Origin: Nocardioides panacis
GTDB lineage: Bacteria > Actinomycetota > Actinomycetes > Propionibacteriales > Nocardioidaceae
Assembly: GCF_019039255.1 (NCBI RefSeq)
Contig: NZ_CP077062.1
Span: 4,278,001 to 4,342,000, forward strand
Direction of reading: 5' to 3'
DNA: 64,000 bases
Below are positions 26,937 through 36,044 of the stretch, piece by piece. Below the pieces are notes generated by a model. It was given only the letters and a program-made list of their open reading frames with translations. It was not told the origin of the DNA and did not search any database. The position numbers were made by a program, and so were the translations under genes. Within the stretch, counting starts at the first letter, position 1. The number at the start of each line of letters is the position of its first letter.

Positions 26937-27539
26937 GTGCCGACCACCGCCCGCGTGCCGCAGGAGGAGCGCACCCGCGCCATGCGCCAGCGGCTGCTCG
27001 ACGCCACCGTCGAGTGCCTGGTCGAGTCCGGCTGGAGCGGTACGTCGACCACGCTGGTCTCGCAGCGCGCCGGGGTCAGCCGGGGCGCGCAGCTGCACCA
27101 CTTCCCGACCAAGGACGCCCTCGTCCTCGCGGCCGTCGAGCACCTCTCCGCCGCCCGCCGCCAGGAGCTGCAGGCCGCCGCGGCCGGGCTGCCCACCGGC
27201 CCGCGCCGCACCCGCGCCGTCCTGGAGATGCTCGCGGTGCACTTCACCGGACCGGTGTTCTCCGCCGCGCTCGAGCTGTGGGTCGCGGCCCGCACCGACG
27301 CCGCGCTCCGGCTCGCCGTCGGCCCGCTCGAGCAGCGGATCGGCCGGGAGACGCACCGCTCGACCGTCGAGCTGCTCGGCTTCGACCAGTCCGAGCCGGG
27401 GGTCCGCGAGCTGGTGCAGGCCACCCTCGACCTGGTCCGCGGCCTCGGCCTGGCCAACACGATCACCGACGACACCGCCCGCCGGGGCCGGATCCTGGAC
27501 GCCTGGGCCGAGGTCCTGGACCAGAAGGTCCGCGGATGA
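26937..27539 (+). CDS. TetR-family transcriptional regulator of the AtuA operon
   Basis: A 200-residue repressor with HTH TSTTLVSQRAGVSRGAQLHHFPTKDALV (about residues 38-65). It is the first gene of an eight-gene run ending at 36806, so the regulator is co-transcribed with its likely targets; its stop overlaps the next start (ATGA). GTG 26937 is supported by the leaderless promoter. The ligand is probably a CoA thioester of the pathway. Confidence 0.88.
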   Translation: MPTTARVPQEERTRAMRQRLLDATVECLVESGWSGTSTTLVSQRAGVSRGAQLHHFPTKDALVLAAVEHLSAARRQELQAAAAGLPTGPRRTRAVLEMLAVHFTGPVFSAALELWVAARTDAALRLAVGPLEQRIGRETHRSTVELLGFDQSEPGVRELVQATLDLVRGLGLANTITDDTARRGRILDAWAEVLDQKVRG

Positions 27540-28327
27540 ACGACCGGCTCGCGGCGGTGCTCGCCGACCTCCGCGCCGAGGGCGACCAGCTCGAGGACCT
27601 CGTGGTGCCGCTCGACGAGCCGGGCTGGCGGACCCCGACGCCGGCCGCGGGCTGGGACGTCGCGCACCAGGTGGCGCACCTGGCCTGGACTGACGAGGCC
27701 GCGCTGGCCGCCGCCACCGACCGGGCCGCCTGGGACGCGGGCGTGCGGGCGGCGGCGCAGGACCCGGACGGCTTCGTCGACGCCGAGGCCGCGCGCGGGG
27801 CCGCCGTACCCCCGGGCGAGCTGCTGGACCGCTGGCGCCGGGCGCGGGCCGCGCTGGCCGAGGCGCTGGCTGCGGTGCCGGAGGGCACCCGGCTGCCGTG
27901 GTACGGCCCGCCGATGAGCGCCACGTCGATGGCCACCGCCCGGTTCATGGAGACCTGGGCGCACGCCCGCGACGTGGCCGCCGCGCTCGGCGTGGAGCTG
28001 CCCGCCGACGACCGGGTCCGGCACGTGGTGCACCTCGGGGTGCGCACCCGCGGCTTCGCCTACGCCAACCGCGGGCTGCCGGCGCCGACCGCCGAGGTGC
28101 GGGTGGTGCTCACCCTGCCGAGCGGGGCGGTCGTCGAGCACGGCCCGGCCGACGCGCCCGCCCGGATCACCGGCTCGGCCCACGACTTCGCGCTGGTCGT
28201 GACCCAGCGGCTGCACCCCGAGGACGCCGACCTGGTCGCCGTCGGCGAGGCCGCCTTCGAGTGGCTCGACCTCGCGCAGGCCTTCGCCGGCCCGTCGGGA
28301 CCGGGACGCGAGCCGCGCCGTGGCTGA
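27536..28327 (+). CDS. TIGR03084-type metal-binding (DinB/MDMPI-fold) protein
   Basis: A 263-residue protein. The N-terminal helical bundle has GWDVAHQVAHLAWTDE (about residues 39-54) and METWAHARDVAAALG (about 138-152), which carry the His residues used by DinB/mycothiol-dependent isomerase folds to bind a metal. The pattern matches the actinobacterial TIGR03084 family found beside AtuA and acyl-CoA dehydrogenases. It may use mycothiol or a metal in the same pathway; activity is not established. It overlaps AtuA by 8 bases. Confidence 0.78.
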   Translation: MNDRLAAVLADLRAEGDQLEDLVVPLDEPGWRTPTPAAGWDVAHQVAHLAWTDEAALAAATDRAAWDAGVRAAAQDPDGFVDAEAARGAAVPPGELLDRWRRARAALAEALAAVPEGTRLPWYGPPMSATSMATARFMETWAHARDVAAALGVELPADDRVRHVVHLGVRTRGFAYANRGLPAPTAEVRVVLTLPSGAVVEHGPADAPARITGSAHDFALVVTQRLHPEDADLVAVGEAAFEWLDLAQAFAGPSGPGREPRRG

Positions 28328-30035
28328 GGTGCTCCGGGTCGGCAACTGCAGCGGGTTCTACGGCGACCGGCTCTCCGCGATGCGCGAGATGCTGCTCGGC
28401 GGCGAGCTGGACGTGCTCACCGGTGACTACCTCGCCGAGCTGACGATGCTGATCCTGGGCCGCGACCGGCTCAAGGACCCGACGCTCGGCTACGCCCGTA
28501 CGTTCCTGCGGCAGGCCGAGGACTGTCTCGGGCTCGCGGTCGAGCGGGGCGTGAAGATCGTCGCGAACGCCGGGGGCCTCAACCCGGCCGGGCTCGCCGA
28601 GCGGCTCCGCGAGGTGGCCGCCGGGCTCGGGCTCGACGTGCGGGTGGCGCACGTGCAGGGCGACGACCTCCTCGACCGCGCCGGTGCGCTCGGCCTCGGC
28701 GGTGCACCCCTGACCGCGAACGCCTACCTCGGCGCCTTCGGCATCGCCGCCGCGCTCACCCACGGCGCCGACGTCGTGGTCACCGGCCGGGTCACCGACG
28801 CCTCGGTGGTGGTCGGCCCGGCGATCGCGCGGTTCGGCTGGACCCCCACGTCGTACGACGAGCTCGCCGGCGCGGTGGTCGCGGGCCACGTCGTGGAGTG
28901 CGGGGCGCAGGCCACCGGGGGCAACTTCTCCGGCTTCACCGCCGCGGACCGCCCGCTCGGGTTCCCGCTGGTGGAGATCGCCGCCGACGGGTCCTGCGTG
29001 GTCACCAAGCACGACGGCACCGGCGGCCAGGTCACCCTCGACACGGTGACCGCCCAGCTGGTCTACGAGATCCAGTCCGCGACGTACCTCGGACCGGACG
29101 TGTCGACCCACCTGGACTCGCTCGTCCTGACCCCCGCCGGCCCGGACCGGGTGCGGATCTCCGGCGCGACCGGCTCGCCGCCCCCGGAGACGCTGAAGGT
29201 CTGCGTCAACGAGCTCGGCGGCTTCCGCAACCAGGCCGAGCTGGTGCTGGTCGGCCTCGACGTCGAGGAGAAGGCCGCCTGGGTCCGGTCGCAGCTCACC
29301 GCCGCGCTCGACGCGGCGCCCGGCGGGCCGCCCGCGGTCGTCGAGTGGTCGCTGGCCCGCACCGACCACGAGGACGCCGACACCGAGGAGGCCGCGTCCT
29401 GCCGGCTGCGGGTCTCGGTGCGCGACGCCGACGCGGCCCGGGTCGGCACGGTGTTCACCGCGCCGCTGGTCGAGCTCGCGCTGGCGTCGTACCCCGGCTT
29501 CACGCTGACCGCCGCGCCGTCGCCGGCGACGCCCTACGGCATCTACCGCGCCGCCCACGTCCCCCGCTCCGAGGTGAAGGAGCAGGTCGTGATGGCAGAC
29601 GGCACCACCCTGGAGATCGCCGACCCGTCACCCGTGCAGCAGCATCCCCGGCGTGTCGTCGCACCAGTGACGGCTCGGCCCCCCGGTGGCCCGCTGTGCC
29701 GGCTGCCCCTCGGCCGCGTGGTGCACGCCCGCTCCGGGGACAAGGGCGGCGACGCCAACATCGGGGTCTGGGCCAGGGACGCCGCGGCACGCCCGGACCG
29801 GGTCGCCTGGCTGCTGGACTTCCTCACCCCCGACCGGGTCCGCACGCTGCTGCCCGAGACCGCCGACCTCGACGTCGAGGTGTTCGCGCTGCCGAACCTC
29901 GGCGCGGTCAACGTGCTGGTGCACGGCCTGCTCGGCGAGGGCGTGGCCGCGTCGTCCCGCTTCGACCCGCAGGCCAAGGCGCTGGGCGAGTGGCTGCGCT
30001 CGAGGTACGTCGACGTGCCGGAGGCCCTGGTGTGA
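28320..30035 (+). CDS. atuA: Acyclic terpene utilisation AtuA-family protein
   Basis: A 571-residue protein beginning LRVGNCSGFYGDRLSAMREML. The N-terminal domain contains IVANAGGLNPAGLAE, VTGRVTDASVVVGPAI and HVVECGAQATGGNFSGF, all hallmarks of AtuA. A C-terminal domain starts near residue 460 (PLGRVVHARSGDKGGDANIGVWAR). The linker between them (about residues 434-453) is encoded by a 59-bp inverted-repeat element that recurs, inverted, at the start of the carboxylase gene. AtuA is required for growth on citronellol or geraniol in Pseudomonas but its reaction is unknown. GTG 28320 overlaps the previous gene. Confidence 0.88.
   Translation: MAEVLRVGNCSGFYGDRLSAMREMLLGGELDVLTGDYLAELTMLILGRDRLKDPTLGYARTFLRQAEDCLGLAVERGVKIVANAGGLNPAGLAERLREVAAGLGLDVRVAHVQGDDLLDRAGALGLGGAPLTANAYLGAFGIAAALTHGADVVVTGRVTDASVVVGPAIARFGWTPTSYDELAGAVVAGHVVECGAQATGGNFSGFTAADRPLGFPLVEIAADGSCVVTKHDGTGGQVTLDTVTAQLVYEIQSATYLGPDVSTHLDSLVLTPAGPDRVRISGATGSPPPETLKVCVNELGGFRNQAELVLVGLDVEEKAAWVRSQLTAALDAAPGGPPAVVEWSLARTDHEDADTEEAASCRLRVSVRDADAARVGTVFTAPLVELALASYPGFTLTAAPSPATPYGIYRAAHVPRSEVKEQVVMADGTTLEIADPSPVQQHPRRVVAPVTARPPGGPLCRLPLGRVVHARSGDKGGDANIGVWARDAAARPDRVAWLLDFLTPDRVRTLLPETADLDVEVFALPNLGAVNVLVHGLLGEGVAASSRFDPQAKALGEWLRSRYVDVPEALV
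29620..29678 (+). repeat. 59-bp inverted-repeat-terminated element, copy 1 (inside atuA)
   Basis: Ends CCGACCCGTCA and TGACGGCTCGG (10 of 11 bp inverted match). By hand alignment it is 50 of 59 bases identical to the reverse complement of 31178-31236; the first 23 bases match exactly. It encodes the interdomain linker of AtuA, suggesting an in-frame insertion of a small non-autonomous element. Confidence 0.8.
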
Positions 30036-31177
30036 ACGGGTTCTGGACCACCGAGCAGGCCGCGTTGAGGGACTCCGCGCGGGCGTTCGTGCGCGCCGAG
30101 GTGGTGCCGCACCTGCAGGAGTGGGAGGACGCCGGGTCGGTGCCGCGGGACCTGCACCGCTCGGCCGCCCGACTCGGGTTCCTCGGCCTCGGCGTCCCGG
30201 AGGAGATCGGTGGCGCGGGCGGGACGTTCCTCGACGCGCTGGCCGTGACGGAGGCGTTCACCGAGGCGGGCGCGTCGTCGGGGCTGCTGGCCGCGCTCTT
30301 CACCAGCGGCATCGCGCTGCCGCACCTGGTCGCCTCGGGGGACGCCGGCCTCGTCGACCGGTTCGTGCGGCCGACCCTGGCCGGCGAGACGATCGGGTCG
30401 CTGGCGATCACCGAGCCCGGCGGCGGGTCCGACGTGGCCCGGCTGCGGACGACGGCCCGGCGGGACGGGGACGCGTACGTCGTCGACGGGTCCAAGACGT
30501 TCATCACCTCCGGGGTCCGTGCGGACTTCGTGACGACCGCCGTACGGACGGGCGGGGCGGGGCACGGCGGGATCAGCCTGCTGGTGGTGGAGCGCGGCAC
30601 GCCGGGGTTCACCGTCGACCGGTCGCTGGCGAAGATGGGCTGGCACTGCTCGGACACCGCCGAGCTCGGGTTCGCCGGGGTCCGGGTGCCGGTCGCGAAC
30701 CTGGTCGGCGAGGAGGGCACCGGCTTCGCGCAGATCGCCCGGGCGTTCGTGACCGAGCGGCTGGCGCTGGCCGCGCACGGCTACGGCATCGCGGCCCGGG
30801 CGCTCGCGCTGACCGCTGACCACTGCCGGATCCGCGAGACCTTCGGGCGGCCGTTGATCGCCAACCAGGTCGTGCAGCATCGGCTCGTGGAGATGCACCG
30901 CCGGGTCGACGTGGCCCGGACCTACACCCGCGCCGTCGCCGCCCGGTACGTCGCCGGCGAGGACCCGCTCGTCGAGGCGCTGCACGCCAAGGCGTTGGCG
31001 GTGCAGGCCGCGTCGTACGTCTGCGACCAGGCCGTGCAGCTGCACGGCGGCACGGGATACCTGCACGGGACCGAGGTGGAGCGGCACTACCGCGACGCCC
31101 GGATCCTGGGCATCGGAGGAGGAGCGACCGAGGTGCTCGACGACCTGAACGCCAAGCTGCTGGGGTACGCACCATGA
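30032..31177 (+). CDS. Acyl-CoA dehydrogenase
   Basis: A 381-residue flavoenzyme oxidising an acyl-CoA to the 2-enoyl-CoA. Signatures: SLAITEPGGGSDVARLRT (FAD loop), GSKTFITSGVRADFV, GWHCSDTAELGFAGVRVP, and HGGTGYLHGTEVERHYRDARI near the C-terminus. The catalytic base region is near the last motif. The GTG start overlaps the AtuA stop and the ATG of the carboxylase overlaps its own stop. In the Atu pathway this position fits the citronellyl-CoA dehydrogenase (AtuD); for leucine catabolism it would be isovaleryl-CoA dehydrogenase. Confidence 0.92.
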   Translation: MNGFWTTEQAALRDSARAFVRAEVVPHLQEWEDAGSVPRDLHRSAARLGFLGLGVPEEIGGAGGTFLDALAVTEAFTEAGASSGLLAALFTSGIALPHLVASGDAGLVDRFVRPTLAGETIGSLAITEPGGGSDVARLRTTARRDGDAYVVDGSKTFITSGVRADFVTTAVRTGGAGHGGISLLVVERGTPGFTVDRSLAKMGWHCSDTAELGFAGVRVPVANLVGEEGTGFAQIARAFVTERLALAAHGYGIAARALALTADHCRIRETFGRPLIANQVVQHRLVEMHRRVDVARTYTRAVAARYVAGEDPLVEALHAKALAVQAASYVCDQAVQLHGGTGYLHGTEVERHYRDARILGIGGGATEVLDDLNAKLLGYAP

Positions 31178-32797
31178 CCGACCCGTCAGTACTGCCAGGA
31201 CACGCCGAGGAAACTGCTGCACGGGTGACGGGTCGGCGGGAGGCGATGCTGGAGAAGATCGCGGCGCTGGACGCGGAGCACGCCAAGGCGGTCGCCGGCG
31301 GCGGCCCCAAGTACGTCGACCGGCACCACGCCCGCGGCAAGCTGCTGGCCCGCGAGCGGATCGAGCTGCTCCTCGACGAGGGCTCGGCGTTCCTGGAGCT
31401 GTCCCCGCTCGCCGGGTGGGGCTCGGACTTCGCGGTCGGCGCCAGCGTGGTCACCGGGATCGGGGTGGTCGAGGGCGTCGAGTGCCTGGTGATCGCCAAC
31501 GACCCCACCGTGCGCGGCGGCGCGAGCAACCCGTGGACGGTGAAGAAGCTGTTCCGGGCCGCCCAGATCGCCAAGGAGAACCGGCTGCCGACCGTCAACC
31601 TGGTCGAGTCCGGCGGCGCCGACCTGCCCACCCAGAAGGAGATCTTCATCCCCGGGGGGCGCGCTGTTCCGCGGGCTCACCGAGGCCAGCGCCGACCGCC
31701 GCCCGACGATCGCGCTGGTGTTCGGCAACAGCACCGCCGGCGGTGCGTACGTGCCGGGCATGAGCGACTACGTGGTGATGGTCAAGGAGCAGGCCAAGGT
31801 GTTCCTCGGCGGCCCGCCGCTGGTCAAGATGGCGACCGGCGAGGAGTCCGACGACGAGTCGCTCGGCGGCGCGGAGATGCACGCGCGGACCTCCGGGCTG
31901 GCCGACTACCTCGCCGTCGACGAGCGGGACGCGATCCGGATCGGGCGGCGGATCGTGGCGCGGCTCAACCACCGGAAGGTGGTCTCGACAAGCTCGACGT
32001 ACGCCGACCCGGACGAGGACGTCGAGGGGTTGCTCGACCTGATCCCGACCGACCTCAAGGAGCCGTTCGACCCGCGCGAGGTGATCGCCCGGGTGTGCGA
32101 CGGGAGCGGCCCCGGCAACGAGGTGGCGTTCGACGAGTTCAAGCCGCTCTACGGGCCGTCTCTGGTCACCGGCTGGGCGCGGCTGCACGGCCGCCAGATC
32201 GGCATCCTCGCCAACGCGCAGGGCGTGCTGTTCTCCGAGGAGGCCCAGAAGGCCGCGCAGTTCATCCAGCTCGCCAACCAGGTCGACGTACCGCTGCTGT
32301 TCCTGCACAACACCACCGGCTACATGGTCGGCGCGGAGTACGAGCAGGGCGGCATCATCAAGCACGGCGCGATGATGATCAACGCGGTGAGCAACTCCAC
32401 CGTGCCGCACCTGTCGATCATGATGGGCGCGTCCTACGGCGCCGGGAACTACGGCATGTGCGGGCGCGCCTACGACCCGCGCTTCCTGTTCACCTGGCCG
32501 TCCGCGAAGTCCGCGGTGATGGGCCCGGCGCAGCTCGCCGGGGTGCTCTCGATCGTCGCGCGGGCAGCGTCCGAGGCGAGCGGGAAGCCGTACGACGAGG
32601 AGGCCGACGCCGGCATGCGGGCCTACGTCGAGCAGTCCGTGGAGGAGCAGAGCCTGCCGTTCTTCCTGTCCGGCATGGTGTACGACGACGGGGTGATCGA
32701 CCCGCGCGACACGAGGACCGTCCTGGGCATCTGCCTGTCCGTCATCGAGAACGCCCCGATCCGGGGCACCGACCGCTTCGGGGTGTTCCGCCTGTGA
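31174..32797 (+). CDS. Acyl-CoA carboxylase beta (carboxyltransferase) subunit, +1 frameshift
   Basis: A biotin-dependent carboxyltransferase of 540 residues once the frame is repaired. The first part ends VNLVESGGADLPTQKEIFIPGG; the frame then breaks at the G6 run 31654-31659. Removing one G continues ALFRGLTEASADRRPTIALV into the second frame (FGNSTAGGAYVPGMSDYVVM ... HNTTGYMVGAEYEQGG ... MMGASYGAGNYGMCGRAYDP ... GVFRL). The N-terminal 20 residues are encoded by a 59-bp repeat and a VVSTSST loop by a palindrome (31978-32000). It resembles methylcrotonyl- or geranyl-CoA carboxylase and pairs with the biotin subunit after it. Confidence 0.88.
31178..31236 (-). repeat. 59-bp inverted-repeat-terminated element, copy 2 (5' end of carboxylase gene)
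   Basis: Perfect 11-bp terminal inverted repeats CCGACCCGTCA (31178-31188) and TGACGGGTCGG (31226-31236). It is in the opposite orientation to copy 1 and begins directly after the ATG, so it supplies residues 2-21 of the carboxylase subunit. The better preserved ends suggest this copy is younger. Confidence 0.85.
31978..32000. repeat. Palindromic repeat encoding VVSTSST (copy 1)
   Basis: GGTGGTCTCGACAAGCTCGA followed by CGT, with the dyad TCGA-CAAGC-TCGA at its core. A close relative (34746-34770) encodes the same peptide in the biotin carboxylase gene of the same operon. It falls in a variable loop of the carboxyltransferase. Confidence 0.5.
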
Positions 32798-34824
32798 TCA
32801 CGCGAGTCGCCGTCGCCAACCGGGGCGAGATCGCCAGCCGGGTCTTCGCGACCTGTCGCCGTCTCGGCATCGAGACCCAGGCGCTGTTCTCCGACCCCGA
32901 CGCGGACCTGCCGTACGTCGCGGAAGCGGATCTCGCCTCCCGGCTCCCGGGCGCGACACCGGCCGAGACCTACCTCCAGGGCGAGCGGATCGTGCAGCTG
33001 GTCCGGGCCACCGGCGGTCAGGCCGTGCACCCCGGTTACGGGTTCCTGTCGGAGAACGCCGACTTCGCGCGGACGGTCATCGCCGGACAGCTGGTGTGGA
33101 TCGGGCCCCCGCCCGAGGCGATCGAGGCCATGGGCTCCAAGGTCCGTGCCAAGGAGCTGATGCGCCGGGCCGGCGTACCGGTGCTCGAGGACCTGACGCC
33201 CGGGTCCGCGACCGAGGCGGACCTGCCGCTGCTGGTCAAGGCGTCGGCCGGGGGCGGCGGTCGCGGGATGCGGGTCGTGCGACGGCTGTCCGACCTGGCC
33301 GCGGAGGTGGCACGCGCGTCGGCCGAGGCGCAGTCGGCCTTCGGCGACGGCACCGTCTACGTCGAGCCCTACGTCGAGCAGAGCCGGCACGTCGAGGTGC
33401 AGGTGCTGTGCGACCAGCACGGGGCCGGGGTCGCGCTCGGCGACCGCGACTGCTCGCTGCAGCGCCGGCACCAGAAGGTCCTGGAGGAGGCACCCGCCCC
33501 CGGCCTCGCCGACGAGACCAGGACGGCGATGCACGAGGCGGCGGTGGCCGCGGCGCGGGCGGTCGGCTACACCAACGCCGGCACCGTCGAGTTCCTCGTC
33601 GACGCGGCGAGCGGCCGGTTCTTCTTCCTGGAGATGAACACCCGGCTGCAGGTCGAGCACCCCGTCACCGAGTGCGTGACGGGCGTCGACCTGGTCGCGG
33701 CCCAGATCGCCGTCGCGGAGGGGCGCACCCTCGACGAGATCCTGCCGGGCGGCGTCCCCACGCCCAGGGGCCACGCGGTGGAGGTCCGGCTCTACGCCGA
33801 GGACCCGGCCGCGGGCTGGCAGCCGACCGCCGGTCGGCTGGTGACCTTCGACGTCCCGCACGAGACCGCGTTCGAGGTGCCGGCCGGACACGGCGTGCGG
33901 CTGGACGCGGGCTTCGCGTCGGGCAGCGAGGTCGCCATCCACTACGACGCGATGCTGGCCAAGGTGATCGCCTGGGCTCCGGACCGCCCGTCGGCGCTGC
34001 GCATGCTGGCGGGGGCCCTCCGGCGGGCCCGCGTGCACGGGCCGCGGACCAACCGCGACCTCCTGGTGGCCGTGCTCGAGGACCGCGACGTCCTCGCGGC
34101 GACCATGACCACCGGCACGCTCGAGCAGCGGCTGGTCAAGGAGTTCTCCGACCTCTCGCCCTCGGGTGATCCCGACCTCGCGCCGTTCGTCGCCGCGGTG
34201 GCGCTGGCGGCGCGGGACGCGGCGCGCCGGACCGTGCAGCGCGGCATCCCGGCCGGCTGGCGCAACGTGGTCTCCCAGCCGCAGCGGACGGCCTTCGAGG
34301 CCGAGGGTCTCGACGAGCCCGTGGTCGCGGAGTGGTCCCCCGACCGGGGCGGCTTCCGTGGCCACGACCACCTGCGGGTCGTCTCGGCGACGCCCACCCG
34401 GGTGGTGGTCGAGGAGTACGGCGTGCACCGTCGCGTGGTGGAGGTGCACGTGGACGACACGACCGGTGAGGTGTTCCTCGACGGCGGCCTCCGCCAGCGG
34501 CTGCGGCGGCTGCCCCGGTTCGTGGACCCGGCCGACCAGGTCGCGAGCGGTTCGCTGCTCGCGCCGATGCCCGGGTCCGTCGTACGCCTGCACGTCGAGG
34601 CCGGCGCCCCGGTCACCGCCGGTGACCCGGTGCTGGTGCTCGAGGCGATGAAGATGCAGCACACGATCACCGCCCCGCACGACGGCACGGTCACCGACCT
34701 GCCGGTCGCGGTGGGGACCCAGGTGGCGGCCGGCGAGGTGCTGGCGGTGGTGTCGACGAGCTCGACCACCGAGAACCGCTCCACCGACGAGGACCGCTCG
34801 ACTAGCGAGGGAGAACCGGCATGA
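32794..34824 (+). CDS. Acyl-CoA carboxylase alpha subunit (biotin carboxylase and biotin carrier)
   Basis: A 676-residue protein starting at GTG 32794 (GTGA overlap). The biotin carboxylase domain has VAVANRGEIASRVFATCR, the ATP-grasp loop KASAGGGGRGMRVV, HVEVQVLCDQHG and EMNTRLQVEHPVTE. A linker domain follows, then the biotinyl domain at the C-terminus with EAMKMQH (biotin on the Lys). Carboxylation of a branched or terpenoid enoyl-CoA is the likely reaction with the beta subunit before it. The tail after the biotinyl domain (VVSTSSTTENRSTDEDRS) is low-complexity and encoded partly by a palindromic repeat. Confidence 0.95.
   Translation: MITRVAVANRGEIASRVFATCRRLGIETQALFSDPDADLPYVAEADLASRLPGATPAETYLQGERIVQLVRATGGQAVHPGYGFLSENADFARTVIAGQLVWIGPPPEAIEAMGSKVRAKELMRRAGVPVLEDLTPGSATEADLPLLVKASAGGGGRGMRVVRRLSDLAAEVARASAEAQSAFGDGTVYVEPYVEQSRHVEVQVLCDQHGAGVALGDRDCSLQRRHQKVLEEAPAPGLADETRTAMHEAAVAAARAVGYTNAGTVEFLVDAASGRFFFLEMNTRLQVEHPVTECVTGVDLVAAQIAVAEGRTLDEILPGGVPTPRGHAVEVRLYAEDPAAGWQPTAGRLVTFDVPHETAFEVPAGHGVRLDAGFASGSEVAIHYDAMLAKVIAWAPDRPSALRMLAGALRRARVHGPRTNRDLLVAVLEDRDVLAATMTTGTLEQRLVKEFSDLSPSGDPDLAPFVAAVALAARDAARRTVQRGIPAGWRNVVSQPQRTAFEAEGLDEPVVAEWSPDRGGFRGHDHLRVVSATPTRVVVEEYGVHRRVVEVHVDDTTGEVFLDGGLRQRLRRLPRFVDPADQVASGSLLAPMPGSVVRLHVEAGAPVTAGDPVLVLEAMKMQHTITAPHDGTVTDLPVAVGTQVAAGEVLAVVSTSSTTENRSTDEDRSTSEGEPA
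34746..34770. repeat. Palindromic repeat encoding VVSTSST (copy 2)
   Basis: A 25-base dyad running from GGTGGTGTCGA through CGAGC to TCGACCACC, in the C-terminal tail of the biotin carboxylase gene. It matches 31978-32000 at 20 of the first 22 positions. Confidence 0.5.
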
Positions 34825-35990
34825 CCGAGCAGATCGCGTTCACCGAGACCGACGAGCGGATCACGCTGCGCCGCCAGGTGGCCAAGCTGGCCGGCGGCTA
34901 CGGCCGCGACTACTTCACCGCGCAGGCGCGCAGCGGCGGGAAGACCACCGAGCTGTGGCGGGAGATCGGCCGCAACGGCTACCTCGGCATCAACATCCCC
35001 GAGGAGTACGGCGGCGGGGGCGGCGGCATCGGCGACGTGGCGGCCGTCTGCGAGGAGCTCGCCGCGCAGGGCTGCCCGCTGCTGATGATGGTGGTCAGCC
35101 CGGCGATCTGCGGCACGGTCATCACGCGCTTCGGCACCGAGGAGCAGAAGCGGAGGTGGCTGCCGGGCATCGCCGACGGCACCGCGACGATGGCGTTCGC
35201 GATCACCGAGCCGGACGCGGGCACGAACTCCCACAACATCACCACCACCGCCCGCCGGGATGCCGGGGGCTGGGTGCTCAAGGGCCGGAAGATCTACATC
35301 TCCGGCGTCGACGAGGCCGAGAACGTGCTCGTCGTGGCGCGCGCCGAGGACTCCCGGACCGGACGGCTGAAGCCCTGCCTGTTCGTGGTGCCCACCGACG
35401 CCGCCGGCTTCGAGTTCACCCCGATCCCGATGGAGATCGTCAGCCCCGAGCAGCAGTTCTCGGTGTTCATCGACGACGTGCGGCTGCCCGCGGACGCGCT
35501 CGTCGGCGACGAGGACGCCGGCCTGGTGCAGCTGTTCGCCGGCCTCAACCCGGAGCGGATCATGGCCGCGTCGTTCTCCACCGGCCTGGCCCGCTTCGCC
35601 CTCGACAAGGCCGTCGCCTACGTCAAGGAGCGCGAGGTGTTCGGGGTGCCGATCGGCAGCCACCAGGGGCTCGCGCACCCGCTGGCGATGTCCAAGATCG
35701 AGATCGAGCTGGCCCGGCTGATGACCCAGAAGGCCGCCGCGCTGTACGACGCCGGTGACGACGCGGCCGCGGGCGAGGCGGCGAACATGGCGAAGTACGC
35801 CGCCGCCGAGGCCGCCTGCGACGCGGCTGACCGGGCCGTCCAGGCGCACGGCGGCAACGGGATCACCCAGGAGTACGGCGTCGCCGGCCTGCTGGTCGCC
35901 GCCCGCGCCGGCCGGATCGCGCCGGTCAGCCGGGAGATGATCCTGAACTACGTCGGGATGCACTCCCTCGGGCTGCCCAAGTCCTACTGA
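34821..35990 (+). CDS. Acyl-CoA dehydrogenase (second of the operon)
   Basis: A 389-residue enzyme whose ATG overlaps the carboxylase stop. Signatures: NIPEEYGGGGGGIGDV, MAFAITEPDAGTNSHNI, GRKIYISGVDEAENVLVVA, the flavin-contact segment EREVFGVPIGSHQGLAHPL, and QAHGGNGITQEYGVAGL near the end. It differs clearly from the first dehydrogenase of the operon, so the two probably act on different chain lengths or branches. Confidence 0.93.
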   Translation: MTEQIAFTETDERITLRRQVAKLAGGYGRDYFTAQARSGGKTTELWREIGRNGYLGINIPEEYGGGGGGIGDVAAVCEELAAQGCPLLMMVVSPAICGTVITRFGTEEQKRRWLPGIADGTATMAFAITEPDAGTNSHNITTTARRDAGGWVLKGRKIYISGVDEAENVLVVARAEDSRTGRLKPCLFVVPTDAAGFEFTPIPMEIVSPEQQFSVFIDDVRLPADALVGDEDAGLVQLFAGLNPERIMAASFSTGLARFALDKAVAYVKEREVFGVPIGSHQGLAHPLAMSKIEIELARLMTQKAAALYDAGDDAAAGEAANMAKYAAAEAACDAADRAVQAHGGNGITQEYGVAGLLVAARAGRIAPVSREMILNYVGMHSLGLPKSY

Positions 35991-36044
35991 CCGGGCCGGC
36001 CGGACTAGCCTGCGGAGGGCGACCTCTACCGAACGGACCTGCCC

